Of a DNA stretch of 64,000 nt, positions 28,965-37,319 are shown one piece after another. This DNA is from Fundicoccus ignavus. GTDB lineage: Bacteria > Bacillota > Bacilli > Lactobacillales > Aerococcaceae. Every line of letters starts with the position of its first letter. Position 1 is the first letter of the stretch. The translations under genes and the position numbers were made by a program. A model generated the notes under the pieces. It was not told the origin of the DNA. It saw only the letters and a program-made list of their open reading frames with translations, and did not search any database. Where the stretch lies: positions 31,909 to 95,908 of the forward strand of contig NZ_WJQT01000011.1 in NCBI RefSeq assembly GCF_009659375.1. Reading direction: 5' to 3'.

Positions 28965-28970
28965 TTATAC

Positions 28971-28998
28971 CACCTCGGACTTTTGTTCGAGGTTTTTA
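28971..28998 (+). terminator. Terminator after yggS
   Basis: CCTCGGAC pairs with GTTCGAGG (one G-T pair), loop TTTT, then five T. It resembles the R1 5' hairpin. Confidence 0.8.
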
Positions 28999-29030
28999 GT
29001 TTAGCCTTTTAAAGGTTGCACACCATACAG

Positions 29031-29140
29031 ATATTTGCTGACGGCCCCTCGTTTCCGGCGTGAGGTGCTTTCAGGGGGACTTGAGCACGTCGCTCAAAGA
29101 GCGAGAGGCTCGTAGTGGCATTGACGACTGCTTTTCGATT
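29031..29140. other. GC-rich structured intergenic block
   Basis: In an AT-rich genome this 110-base block is clearly GC-rich. It holds nested stems: CCCCT (29045) with AGGGG (29073), CTC with GAG inside, and the hairpin CGCTC-AAA-GAGCG at 29091-29103, then GAGGCTCG. No coding frame fits. It may be a structured RNA or part of a mobile element end. Confidence 0.5.
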
Positions 29141-29221
29141 AAACACAACACTCTTAGCATGTTTAGTGCTGACAAAAATAATCAATCGACAAAAATACCT
29201 GTTTCCTTAAAATGTATGAGG

Positions 29222-29465
29222 CCTTTTAGTTGAGCTACCGTGAGTAGCTCAGCGACTTGTTTTCCAAAACGTTATAAAAGGTAATCCATCGCTACTAATA
29301 GAATCGCGTGCCTTGACTATAAGCTTAGCGAATTCTTTATTCTAGCTTATCCTAATAAACTGAAACATCAGTGATGGCTTTGAAAGTGACCACCACCTTT
29401 GATAAGCACTAAGCTAAGCGAAGCACGAAGTTTGGTAAATCAGCCTGACACTTATAATCCTTTAC
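29222..29465 (+). repeat. R1 repeat, copy 7
   Basis: Left arm GTAGCTCAGCGACTTG at 29244 and right side GCACTAAGCTAAGC at about 29406. Marker GCTTTGAAAGTGACC on plus. The centre and right arm have drifted. Confidence 0.8.
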
Positions 29466-29473
29466 ACAATGAA

Positions 29474-29514
29474 TAAGCTCCTGCAAGACGCGCTGTCATC
29501 TTTGCAGGAGCTTA
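29474..29514. terminator. Stem-loop after the HAD phosphatase gene
   Basis: TAAGCTCCTGCAA pairs perfectly with TTGCAGGAGCTTA 14 bases past the stop. There is no T run on the minus strand. Confidence 0.65.
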
Positions 29515-29527
29515 TAGTTTATAAATT

Positions 29528-30697
29528 TTAATTAATCATCAAACGCTCTTGGCTTTCGCCATACGCAATTGATTTATTTGACGGACGCAATTGTCCTGCA
29601 TTCTCATCGCGACCTTGCACAACAAATCGAGCGTCAGGACGGTGGATTAAACTATGCGCCAACTCGACAATCGAACGCGTATCATCCGACAATAGGCAAT
29701 TGAACAACACGTTTAACTTAACATCCTGCAAGTTCATCATCATATCATAGTCACCCATGCTATCCCCAAATAATGCGATTGGCTGTTTTCCTTGATGCTG
29801 TGGCGCAATTAGTTGCTGGATGGCCGCAGTTTTACCTGCTTGCTTAGTAATAAATGTATTATCTTCCATGTAGGCCATAATTTTGCGATCTTGATCAATT
29901 TGATAACACATCGCAATCACTTGATTGAAAGGCACTTGGAAACCATACTCTAAAACTGCAGTTCTTACAACATCAATTGGACTTGCACTGACAACATACG
30001 TCGCAATATTGTGTGATTGGAACGCTTCATACAAATCACGTAATTCTTTAGGGAAACGCAAACCAGATGTAAAGTCTGCCACAACTTCTCCAACGATTCC
30101 TGGACATTGTGAACTACTATGGTAAACTTCTAATTCAATCGGTGCTACTAAAGCATGATCCAACATCTCACGTGTTAAATTGATTAATTCAGTTTGACTA
30201 TAGCCTTGAAACCAATACGTTAACCAAGGCTGCCCAGCCTCACGGATAAAATGTTTATTAACCGCTTTATAGTAGTAACGCAACTTTGCTCTAAAGTCTT
30301 GATAAAAGTCAGTCGCTTTAACCTCTTCTAAAGAAAGTTGTGGTGCTTTTATATAATGCTCATATAACCAAGTGTAATTTTCAATTATATCTTTTGCTAA
30401 ATTAGCCGGTGTTAAATTAGGTCTGTCTGCTTCTAAAATTAAATCAAAATCAAACGGCCCCGTCGTTAAAATTGTAAAAAATTGTTCAGGTGTTAATTTA
30501 TATAGAAGCTGTTTCAGCATATAAATCATTAAGTTGTCTTCAACATCCGCAATCGCACTCGTATTATCAAAGTCAAATACAACATATGCTTGATCAGCCA
30601 AAGGGGTGCCACCTGCTTGTTGATAGTGTTGAATTAAGTGATTTAAGCGCTGATAAACAAACGGTTCCCAATTATTTTGTGGAAAGAAAGTATCCAT
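29528..30697 (-). CDS. HAD-superfamily phosphatase, phosphorylcholine phosphatase (PchP)-like
   Basis: The 389-residue protein has HAD motifs: FDFDNTSA (Asp42, Asp44), SASP, the Lys in KQAGKTAAIQ, and LFGDSMGDYDMM. The long cap insertion and the pattern DNT-x-ENL resemble phosphorylcholine/phosphorylethanolamine phosphatases. I infer dephosphorylation of a phospho-headgroup. It sits near, but not in, the lipid operon at 31346-40368, with a convergently oriented gene in between. AGGAGG precedes the ATG. Confidence 0.7.
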   Translation of the reverse strand: MDTFFPQNNWEPFVYQRLNHLIQHYQQAGGTPLADQAYVVFDFDNTSAIADVEDNLMIYMLKQLLYKLTPEQFFTILTTGPFDFDLILEADRPNLTPANLAKDIIENYTWLYEHYIKAPQLSLEEVKATDFYQDFRAKLRYYYKAVNKHFIREAGQPWLTYWFQGYSQTELINLTREMLDHALVAPIELEVYHSSSQCPGIVGEVVADFTSGLRFPKELRDLYEAFQSHNIATYVVSASPIDVVRTAVLEYGFQVPFNQVIAMCYQIDQDRKIMAYMEDNTFITKQAGKTAAIQQLIAPQHQGKQPIALFGDSMGDYDMMMNLQDVKLNVLFNCLLSDDTRSIVELAHSLIHRPDARFVVQGRDENAGQLRPSNKSIAYGESQERLMIN

Positions 30698-30837
30698 GAT
30701 TGCCTCCTAGTTCAAAAATATCTTTACTCGAGTATACCCTTTCGCATCAATTCTGTCACTCACAGATGCTTATCTTATTTTTAGAGCAAATTTATATAAG
30801 TTATTTATAAAATTTTATATAACCAGTTAACACTTTG

Positions 30838-30846
30838 TGCTATAAT
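30838..30846 (+). promoter_or_regulatory. Extended -10 promoter of the DUF454 gene
   Basis: TGCTATAAT, an extended -10 element, lies about 38 bases before the start. No good -35 is seen. Confidence 0.55.
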
Positions 30847-30883
30847 GAACAAGTAGACAAAATATGATTGGCCATAAAGAAAG

Positions 30884-31267
30884 GTGTTGAAGAATTTGAA
30901 AAGATTATTTTTGATGACTGTAGGGTTTATTTCTTTCGGAATTGGGAGTATTGGGACTTTAATTCCAGTTCTGCCGACAACACCTTTCTTGTTATTATCC
31001 GGTTTCTGTTTTGCGCGCAGTTCAGAAAAATTCAACGTTTGGTTGAAACAACAAAAAATTTACGACTTTTATGTTGGCGATTATGCTGAACATCGCGCGA
31101 TTCCTCGAGCTAAAAAGTATCGCATCATTGCCCAAATCTATTTAATAATGGGTGCCTCTGTTTTATTAGCGCCAATTATCTGGGTTAAATGGATGGTCGT
31201 TGGCTTAATGATTTTCCTCACAATTATGCTCTTCTTCGTGATCCCGGATAAGCCAGAAGAAAATTAA
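30884..31267 (+). CDS. DUF454/YbaN family inner-membrane protein
   Basis: The protein of 127 residues has an N-terminal hydrophobic part (about 9-32, GIGSIGTLIPVLPTTPFLLLSGFCF, the family signature) and a second pair of helices at about 80-120. It ends PDKPEEN. The function is unknown. The start is not ATG: GTG at 30884 follows AAAGAAAG, and TTG codons nearby are alternatives. Confidence 0.88.
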   Translation: MLKNLKRLFLMTVGFISFGIGSIGTLIPVLPTTPFLLLSGFCFARSSEKFNVWLKQQKIYDFYVGDYAEHRAIPRAKKYRIIAQIYLIMGASVLLAPIIWVKWMVVGLMIFLTIMLFFVIPDKPEEN

Positions 31268-31279
31268 ATAACCATTAAC

Positions 31280-31315
31280 CCCCAGAAGTTAGTTTATAAA
31301 CGCTAACTTCTGGGG
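31280..31315. terminator. Two-way terminator between the DUF454 gene and the lipid operon
   Basis: CCCCAGAAGTTAG pairs perfectly with CTAACTTCTGGGG around a 10-base loop, between convergent genes. Confidence 0.9.
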
Positions 31316-31345
31316 CTTAATATTTTGTGATAATTTTTGTTAATG

Positions 31346-32428
31346 TTACTGGAGTGTTCGCTCAAAGATTCCATAATGATGTTGTTTCGTCTGCATATCA
31401 GGCAGGTAGTTTTTCGTAACTTTAGTATGATGAATCATGCCGGCAACTGCATAAGCTGAACGTTTTTCGATCGCTTGATAGATTAAATGAGTCAAAGCCG
31501 ATCCTAGTCCTAAGTAGTCCTCATCTACACCAAGATACATCACAGTATAGCGCTCAGCTTTGTGGCGGATACGTAGGATGCGCAATAATGTGAGTGGGTT
31601 TAATGAACCGTAAACTAGATTCCCGTAATCGGGCACCGTGATGACAAAGCCAACTAAGCGTGCTTGATCGTAAGCTAATTTCACCATTGTGAAATCGAGT
31701 ATCTGTTGGTAATCCTTAAAAATCTGTTTAAATTCTACATAAGTAATGGCTTCAAACAACGGGAACCCTTTAAATAATTCACTCAATAGTTGATAGACTT
31801 GCGGCAAAATCGCTTCCCACTCCTTGGCTTTTGCATCTTTAAATGTTAGCCCCTTATCAAGAAACAGCTGATAGCGTTTGGATAACCGTTGATGAGGTCC
31901 TACTGCTTCAATTCGCTTGAAGAAATTGGAGAGATATCGTTCAGTCAATTCAAATCCTACCGCTTCCCATAACACTGGATAATAAGGTGGATTATAAGGT
32001 TCGCCCGTAAATGGCGTATCCTCATAACCACTTAACAGCATGCGATAACTCACCCAAAAACTCGCTTGAACCGGACCAATCATTCGCTGCGCACCTCTAG
32101 ATTTCGCCACTTGATCCAAGTGATTCATAAAAGCCTGAAACAATTCAAAATCATTGTACAAACTTTCAAAATAACCTAAATAAACACATGTGTCATCAGC
32201 GTGCGGCCAAGTTAATGCAGCACGTAATACGATTTCATCGCCCTTATATGCCACCCATGCTTCAAATTCATGACGTGAACTTATGGGGTGAGTACCGGCG
32301 ATTAAGGTTTGAATTTCACTAGCATCTTCGGTCCAATATTCTGGAGGATAGATGGCATGTGGTAAAGATAAAAACGCCATTTCATCTAATGTGTCACTTT
32401 CTACACGTCTAATGGTTAATGTCGTCAT
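31346..32428 (-). CDS. GNAT-like acyltransferase, last gene of the lipid operon
   Basis: This protein of 360 residues has two GNAT-like halves. The C-terminal one has LVGFVITVPDYGNLVYGSLNP and YTVMYLGVDEDYLGLGSALTHLIYQAI, the acetyl-CoA loop of GNAT proteins. The N-terminal half has IRRVESDTLDEMAFL and VYLGYFESLYND. The substrate is unknown; in this operon an acyl-lipid or an amino headgroup is plausible. It overlaps the dikinase-like gene upstream by four bases (translational coupling). Confidence 0.7.
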   Translation of the reverse strand: MTTLTIRRVESDTLDEMAFLSLPHAIYPPEYWTEDASEIQTLIAGTHPISSRHEFEAWVAYKGDEIVLRAALTWPHADDTCVYLGYFESLYNDFELFQAFMNHLDQVAKSRGAQRMIGPVQASFWVSYRMLLSGYEDTPFTGEPYNPPYYPVLWEAVGFELTERYLSNFFKRIEAVGPHQRLSKRYQLFLDKGLTFKDAKAKEWEAILPQVYQLLSELFKGFPLFEAITYVEFKQIFKDYQQILDFTMVKLAYDQARLVGFVITVPDYGNLVYGSLNPLTLLRILRIRHKAERYTVMYLGVDEDYLGLGSALTHLIYQAIEKRSAYAVAGMIHHTKVTKNYLPDMQTKQHHYGIFERTLQ

Positions 32429-34950
32429 CTACTCCCACCTTTCGCTACTCTGCGTATTGTTCCGAGCCGCCCATCCATTTCGATTATGTCACCTGTTTCA
32501 AGTGCCGCCATAATACCCGACACATTCACAATCGAGGGTAACCCTAATTCTCGTGAAATAATGGCCGTGTGCGACAACATTGAGCCACGCTCCGCAATAA
32601 TCCCACTTGCTTGAGTTAGCAAATGCACCCAACCAGGATCCGTCATGCGGGTCACAATAATTTTGCCACGCGTGTCTTGCGGACTAATCGCTTGAATGCT
32701 ATCTATTTTAATCACTTCTGCTCTTATTTGTCCCTTTGAACACGCGATACCACTAAATGTTTCGCCGTTGGATTGCTTTGTTGCAATATGGATACCCACA
32801 TTATTTTTCTCAATCAGTTGATCAACAAATAAATAGCGATTAACCGCAGGTAAGCCTTGATCGAGCTGATATTTTTCTTTGCGTTGCTGAATGAAATTTG
32901 CGCTGCCCGTTTTTGTATCAGGTAATGCAAAGAGTTCATCTAGCGTCAACCAAAAGACATCCTCTACTGCCTTCAAATGACCACTCTCAACTAAACGCTG
33001 GCCCATTGTCAGAAAAATTTGCCGCATCATCCCGTAAATTCGTGTACGATTCAAACGCGAGCTTTCTCGGTAACGAATGCCTTGTAGTGCTTGTTCTCTC
33101 ACGTAACGTCTAATAGGATTAAAGCTGCCGTTCGTTGAATAATTTAGTTGTCGCGAACTTTCTTGACTCATCTCAATTGGATAATTTAAGAGAGCCTCTA
33201 TAAATAGTTCAGGATGCGTTTGATAAGTAGCTGTTTCTAGCTTCAACTCTTCAGGCACTCGGTTACCATATTGCTGAATATAATTACGAATAGCTGTTGT
33301 TAAATAATGCTGATCATTTTCAACAAAAGAACGAATTAACGTATTGTGCGAATTGTTGTGTATTCTACGTAGTTGACGATGATAGTCAGGTTGTTGATGA
33401 ATTTCAATCACTAAGCGAGCCAATTCATTGGCCGGTTTCATACTTTCAATTTGTTCGATACCAGTTAATTCCAATTCAGCTTCTGGACGTTTTTTATTTA
33501 AATATTTTTGTAAGCCAGTAAAGACAAAGGCATACAAATCATTGACTAAAGTTATGTCCCATTGATCTAGTACGGCTTCTTTAAGGGTCACAAACAATTC
33601 GTGTAATTGCTGAAATGATGCTGATGAAGAATAGTCCGTTAAATAAATTTGTTCAATTGCTTGAAAGTCACGATCCAATTGTTGCATCAATTTAGGCGCA
33701 GATTTAAAAGCTTTTAGAATATTAAACGAGACTTTCACTCTTTGCCAACCACTAATGTGGCTCGGTGTTTGAGGAATGGCGGTTTGACGAACACCTAACA
33801 TATCTTGCCAAACTGGAATAATCTTCTTAGAAAATGGAAGTAGTTGTAACAACTGGTACCAATTTTGAATTTGATAATACACTCGGCTGTTCACCATCGC
33901 AATCATATCTTGAAAAGTCGCTTCATAAGCATTGAGTATCTCGCCTTCTTTAACGCTCTTAGTCCCGACAATTCTTTGTGCCAATCCTCTAAAGACACTG
34001 CTGTAAGCTGCTTGGATAAAGCTAAAGGTTAAAGGTGTTGTGGTACCTGGGTAACTTTCAATGATATTACTATTGTCCAAAATAATCTTTGCTTCAAGCT
34101 CACTAATATCCTGTTCAAAGGTCGTAATAGGACGTGCTTGTAATACATAGAGTTGCTGGTCTTTAAATGTAAATTCAATGTCCATAAATGGACCAAATAA
34201 TTCATTCACCTGACTAGCCATCGCTTCTAAAGCTGAGATTTGTGCGTCAGTTGGAATGGGTGATGTTACCACATTTGCTTCTTCAGTCACCTCAAAGTAA
34301 GTTAGTTGATCCATTGGATAATGAGTGAGTGTCGTTGTCGGTACGCGATCTTCGACAATTTGATCACCTGTTCCGAAGCCTAAAACGGCAATGTGTTCAT
34401 TAAGAACGCCTTGTGGGTTGGCAGTAAAATAGACGCCTGATACATCTCCCTCGATCATTTCTTGAACAATCACCAACATCTCTGCTTCGTTTAAATCAAT
34501 ATTATGATGCAATAAATAACTTAAGGAAGATAGTGAATAAAGTGAACTAACGACTTCAGCAATCGCCTCTCTCAATTGATGCGCTGGAACATGCAGATGT
34601 GTCTTAAACTGCCCCGCAAAAGACGTATCACGACTATCTTCGACTGTAGCTGAAGAACGTACAGAATAAAGTCCGTCAGTCTGCAATTCACTGACTTGTT
34701 GAAAATCAGCCGCTTTAACTAATTCACGACTCCATGTTTGGAGTGTCTCACTCAAACCTTCTAACGATAGTTCCTCGCGCTCATAGCTTGCCTGTTTCCT
34801 AGCTAGATAAGCTTGTTGAGTACCCTCTCTAAATGTATTTAAGCGGTAAACTGAAAAGGCAGGAATCGGCAAGCCATACTCCTGCATCAATGCGAGATTC
34901 AAAGCTTTTGATCCCCAAGTTGTTTTGTCTGCTATTAATAACTTTTCCAT
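32425..34950 (-). CDS. Rifampin-phosphotransferase-like dikinase, paralogue B
   Basis: The 841-residue protein has an N-terminal ATP-grasp (PPDK_N) domain, with YSVRSSATVEDSRDTSFAGQ and VIVQEMIEGDVSGVYFT. A middle domain of about 450 residues follows, and then a C-terminal swivelling domain with the phospho-His in RGSMLSHTAIISRELGLPS. There is no PEP-binding TIM barrel after the His domain, unlike PEP synthase. This order is that of rifampin phosphotransferase and PigC-like enzymes, which use ATP to transfer phosphate to a small molecule or activate one. The substrate is unknown. It is annotated in databases as PEP synthase by default, which I think is misleading. Confidence 0.75.
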   Translation of the reverse strand: MEKLLIADKTTWGSKALNLALMQEYGLPIPAFSVYRLNTFREGTQQAYLARKQASYEREELSLEGLSETLQTWSRELVKAADFQQVSELQTDGLYSVRSSATVEDSRDTSFAGQFKTHLHVPAHQLREAIAEVVSSLYSLSSLSYLLHHNIDLNEAEMLVIVQEMIEGDVSGVYFTANPQGVLNEHIAVLGFGTGDQIVEDRVPTTTLTHYPMDQLTYFEVTEEANVVTSPIPTDAQISALEAMASQVNELFGPFMDIEFTFKDQQLYVLQARPITTFEQDISELEAKIILDNSNIIESYPGTTTPLTFSFIQAAYSSVFRGLAQRIVGTKSVKEGEILNAYEATFQDMIAMVNSRVYYQIQNWYQLLQLLPFSKKIIPVWQDMLGVRQTAIPQTPSHISGWQRVKVSFNILKAFKSAPKLMQQLDRDFQAIEQIYLTDYSSSASFQQLHELFVTLKEAVLDQWDITLVNDLYAFVFTGLQKYLNKKRPEAELELTGIEQIESMKPANELARLVIEIHQQPDYHRQLRRIHNNSHNTLIRSFVENDQHYLTTAIRNYIQQYGNRVPEELKLETATYQTHPELFIEALLNYPIEMSQESSRQLNYSTNGSFNPIRRYVREQALQGIRYRESSRLNRTRIYGMMRQIFLTMGQRLVESGHLKAVEDVFWLTLDELFALPDTKTGSANFIQQRKEKYQLDQGLPAVNRYLFVDQLIEKNNVGIHIATKQSNGETFSGIACSKGQIRAEVIKIDSIQAISPQDTRGKIIVTRMTDPGWVHLLTQASGIIAERGSMLSHTAIISRELGLPSIVNVSGIMAALETGDIIEMDGRLGTIRRVAKGGSR

Positions 34951-34952
34951 AA

Positions 34953-35852
34953 TTAAACCCTCAATAATAATAGATGGACGACCACCGCAATAACCATTGT
35001 CGCTTCAGTAATATACGTGTAGCGCTCCACTCTTTCTTTTAAGACAAAGCGTGTTGGCTCTTCAATAAATTGTTGAAACTGAACCGTCATCCAGACAACA
35101 TTAACTAAGAGGACAACAACACCAATCAACGAAATATTCCATAATAAAATAACATTTGTAACAATATCAATTAAGGTTAAATTCCGAACGAAACGTGTTG
35201 CTCGTTTGTAACCGAATAATTTTGAATACGTCACATAATCATTTTCATCACGCGGTGCTCGTATTTTGCGACTCACTTCCCAAATGAGGCTTGGGAAATA
35301 CATCGTAAAGGCTAATAAAAATGTTGGCCAAGAAATCAACGGCAACTCATATTTATAACAAACAAACGTCAAGATATAAATATTTAAAATCATCATAACA
35401 GGATTGTGTGTCACCAATGCTAGCGGCAAGGACTGTTGTATTTTGCTTTTCTGGAAAAACCAGAGCGCCATCAACGTCCCGTAAATATATAGAAATAAGA
35501 ACCAATAAAAATTATTCATAAAGATAAAATTCAGGCTAACTGAACTCACCACTATAAAGGCCAAAGCATATGCTAAATCGCTTTTATAAACTCGCCCTGA
35601 AGGCAAAGCTCTATCTGAAAACAAGCGCATATCGTGTTCATAATCTTTAAAGTCGTCCGCAATTCTTAAAATCATTAAGAAAGAAAAAATTGTATACACA
35701 CCGACAAACTCCTGGATACCTAAACTAAAATCTGCAATACCTATATTTAATAATAAGATAAAATATATCTCAAAAAAATAAATAATAGCTAATCCGAAAC
35801 GCTGTCCTAATGGATACATTTCTTTGAAATAAACACCTAATCTACTTAACAT
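34953..35852 (-). CDS. UbiA family prenyltransferase
   Basis: The 299-residue membrane protein has about eight hydrophobic segments. The first Asp-rich motif is DDFKDYEHD (about residues 66-74) and the second polar motif is RKIRAPRDENDYVTYSKLFG (about 195-215). Both are expected for UbiA-type intramembrane prenyltransferases, which include the archaeal DGGGP synthase. It probably transfers an isoprenyl chain to a lipid or ring acceptor. It overlaps the end of psd by 11 bases and is two bases from paralogue B. Confidence 0.8.
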   Translation of the reverse strand: MLSRLGVYFKEMYPLGQRFGLAIIYFFEIYFILLLNIGIADFSLGIQEFVGVYTIFSFLMILRIADDFKDYEHDMRLFSDRALPSGRVYKSDLAYALAFIVVSSVSLNFIFMNNFYWFLFLYIYGTLMALWFFQKSKIQQSLPLALVTHNPVMMILNIYILTFVCYKYELPLISWPTFLLAFTMYFPSLIWEVSRKIRAPRDENDYVTYSKLFGYKRATRFVRNLTLIDIVTNVILLWNISLIGVVVLLVNVVWMTVQFQQFIEEPTRFVLKERVERYTYITEATMVIAVVVHLLLLRV

Positions 35853-36711
35853 TATAACTCCCTACTCTCTCTCCCAAACTCACTTGGCATTCAATACCCG
35901 CTTGAGACATTTCCACTATATCTTCATCAATTACGATGCGACCAGATTGATAAGCAACCAAAATCGTTGAGCCACCTAAGCTAAAGTAACCTTTTTCAAT
36001 ACCACGATAAAGAAAGCGTCCACTATAATTATGGATTTTCCCAACGGTTAAAGATCCGACTTCCATCTGCATAACCGAGCCCAATGCTTTATGCTCAAGG
36101 ATACAATACTCTCGGTGATTCTCCTTAAAAACTGGTACACGTTTTAAAGCAATGTCTCGTACTGTATGTAGTTTCCCATTAATGCTGGCACGATGGCAAA
36201 TTCGTCCTGTTTCACTGGCGACATATCGATGGTAATCTTCCACACCTAATCTGTAAACACATAATGTCCCACCCATAAACAGCTTACTGAACCTCGACTC
36301 AACAAGCAATTCAGACAACTGATACATTTGGCCTTTAATGTTAAAACTCGCTGATTCAGTGATTGGAAAGACCGATAACTTTGCATCAGCTACTGCTAAC
36401 ACGGTTCCTGGTGGACTTAAAGGTCTTTGCCCAACTTTCAAACGGCGCGTGAAGAACTCCGCAAAATTCTTAAATTGCTGCTGAGTATAATCCTCCAATT
36501 CGATCTCGTAATGATTGACGAAAGAGGCTATTTTTTGCTCGGAAAGTGGCGTATAATCTTGCCAACTTAACAACTTTGAAAACCATTGACTCGTCACAAG
36601 CGGTTGTAAATACTTGCCCCACTTAGTTCCATACAATTGCTGTAGTAAGTTAGCCTGATATTCAGCTACTTCTACCACTACTTTTTGTTGTCGGTCATAA
36701 ATCTTCAACAT
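35842..36711 (-). CDS. psd: Phosphatidylserine decarboxylase (clostridial type)
   Basis: The 289-residue proenzyme is cleaved at GGST (Gly247-Ser248) to form the pyruvoyl group. Asp109 (ADAKL), His161 (DYHRY) and His207 (EHKA) fit the Psd self-processing residues. GYFSLGGSTILVAY resembles the clostridial form more than the E. coli LGST form. It makes phosphatidylethanolamine, or an equivalent amine lipid, from the serine lipid. Lactobacillales usually lack this gene. Confidence 0.88.
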   Translation of the reverse strand: MLKIYDRQQKVVVEVAEYQANLLQQLYGTKWGKYLQPLVTSQWFSKLLSWQDYTPLSEQKIASFVNHYEIELEDYTQQQFKNFAEFFTRRLKVGQRPLSPPGTVLAVADAKLSVFPITESASFNIKGQMYQLSELLVESRFSKLFMGGTLCVYRLGVEDYHRYVASETGRICHRASINGKLHTVRDIALKRVPVFKENHREYCILEHKALGSVMQMEVGSLTVGKIHNYSGRFLYRGIEKGYFSLGGSTILVAYQSGRIVIDEDIVEMSQAGIECQVSLGERVGSYNVK

Positions 36712-36712
36712 T

Positions 36713-37318
36713 TTATAACCTCCACAAAGCGATTAAACTACCTAATGCTAATAAGCAAAAGAAAAGATAAGCTTTGCCTCGCGGTTTGGGGACTGGGCGA
36801 TTCATGACGAATAAGTATGCCATCCCTAAGGCTACAATCGGTAATATCCATTGAACACCTTCTGACCACCAAGTTGCTGTCGCCAAATAAGTTAAAGGAA
36901 AAACAAGCGCACTATACGTCACCGGTACTCCGATGAAAAATCCCGAATTTTTTTCACTATTTTTAGTGTCAGCATTAAACGTCGCCAATCTTGTTACAGC
37001 TGCTAACACATAGATAGCAGCCAATAGAATACTCCATCCGTTAAACGCTAATTGCGTGAGAATCAGCACTGCAGGTAAAGCTGCAAAACTGATCATATCA
37101 CAAAGACTATCAATTTCAACGCCATAGCGCTTCTGATAATCGGTTCGTTCGAATGAATTGGCTACCTTGCCGTCAAATAAATCACAGATACCACTCACGA
37201 TAAAACACATCATGCCATTTGCTACTTGCCCATGAATAAAACAATACATCGCAACTAATGCCAGCACCATGCCGCAATACGTCACTAAAACAAACTTGCC
37301 ATATTCACCGATAATCAT
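36713..37318 (-). CDS. pssA: CDP-alcohol phosphatidyltransferase, PssA-type
   Basis: The 201-residue protein has six membrane segments and a CDP-alcohol motif DLFDGKVAN...GVEIDSLCD (Asp46, Asp49, Asp70, Asp74). The Arg usually after Ala is Asn54, and the spacing carries a three-residue insertion, as in clostridial PssA. It probably joins serine to a CDP-activated lipid. It lies one base from psd, so substrate channelling from serine lipid to amine lipid is likely. Confidence 0.82.
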   Translation of the reverse strand: MIIGEYGKFVLVTYCGMVLALVAMYCFIHGQVANGMMCFIVSGICDLFDGKVANSFERTDYQKRYGVEIDSLCDMISFAALPAVLILTQLAFNGWSILLAAIYVLAAVTRLATFNADTKNSEKNSGFFIGVPVTYSALVFPLTYLATATWWSEGVQWILPIVALGMAYLFVMNRPVPKPRGKAYLFFCLLALGSLIALWRL

Positions 37319-37319
37319 A

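Noticed and set aside
29222..29465. R1 copy as a protein-coding remnant of a transposase
   Set aside because: None of the frames gives a DDE or HUH motif, and stops differ between copies.
32425..34950. PEP synthase as the function of the large ATP-grasp proteins
   Set aside because: No PEP-binding TIM barrel follows the His domain, which lies at the extreme C-terminus.
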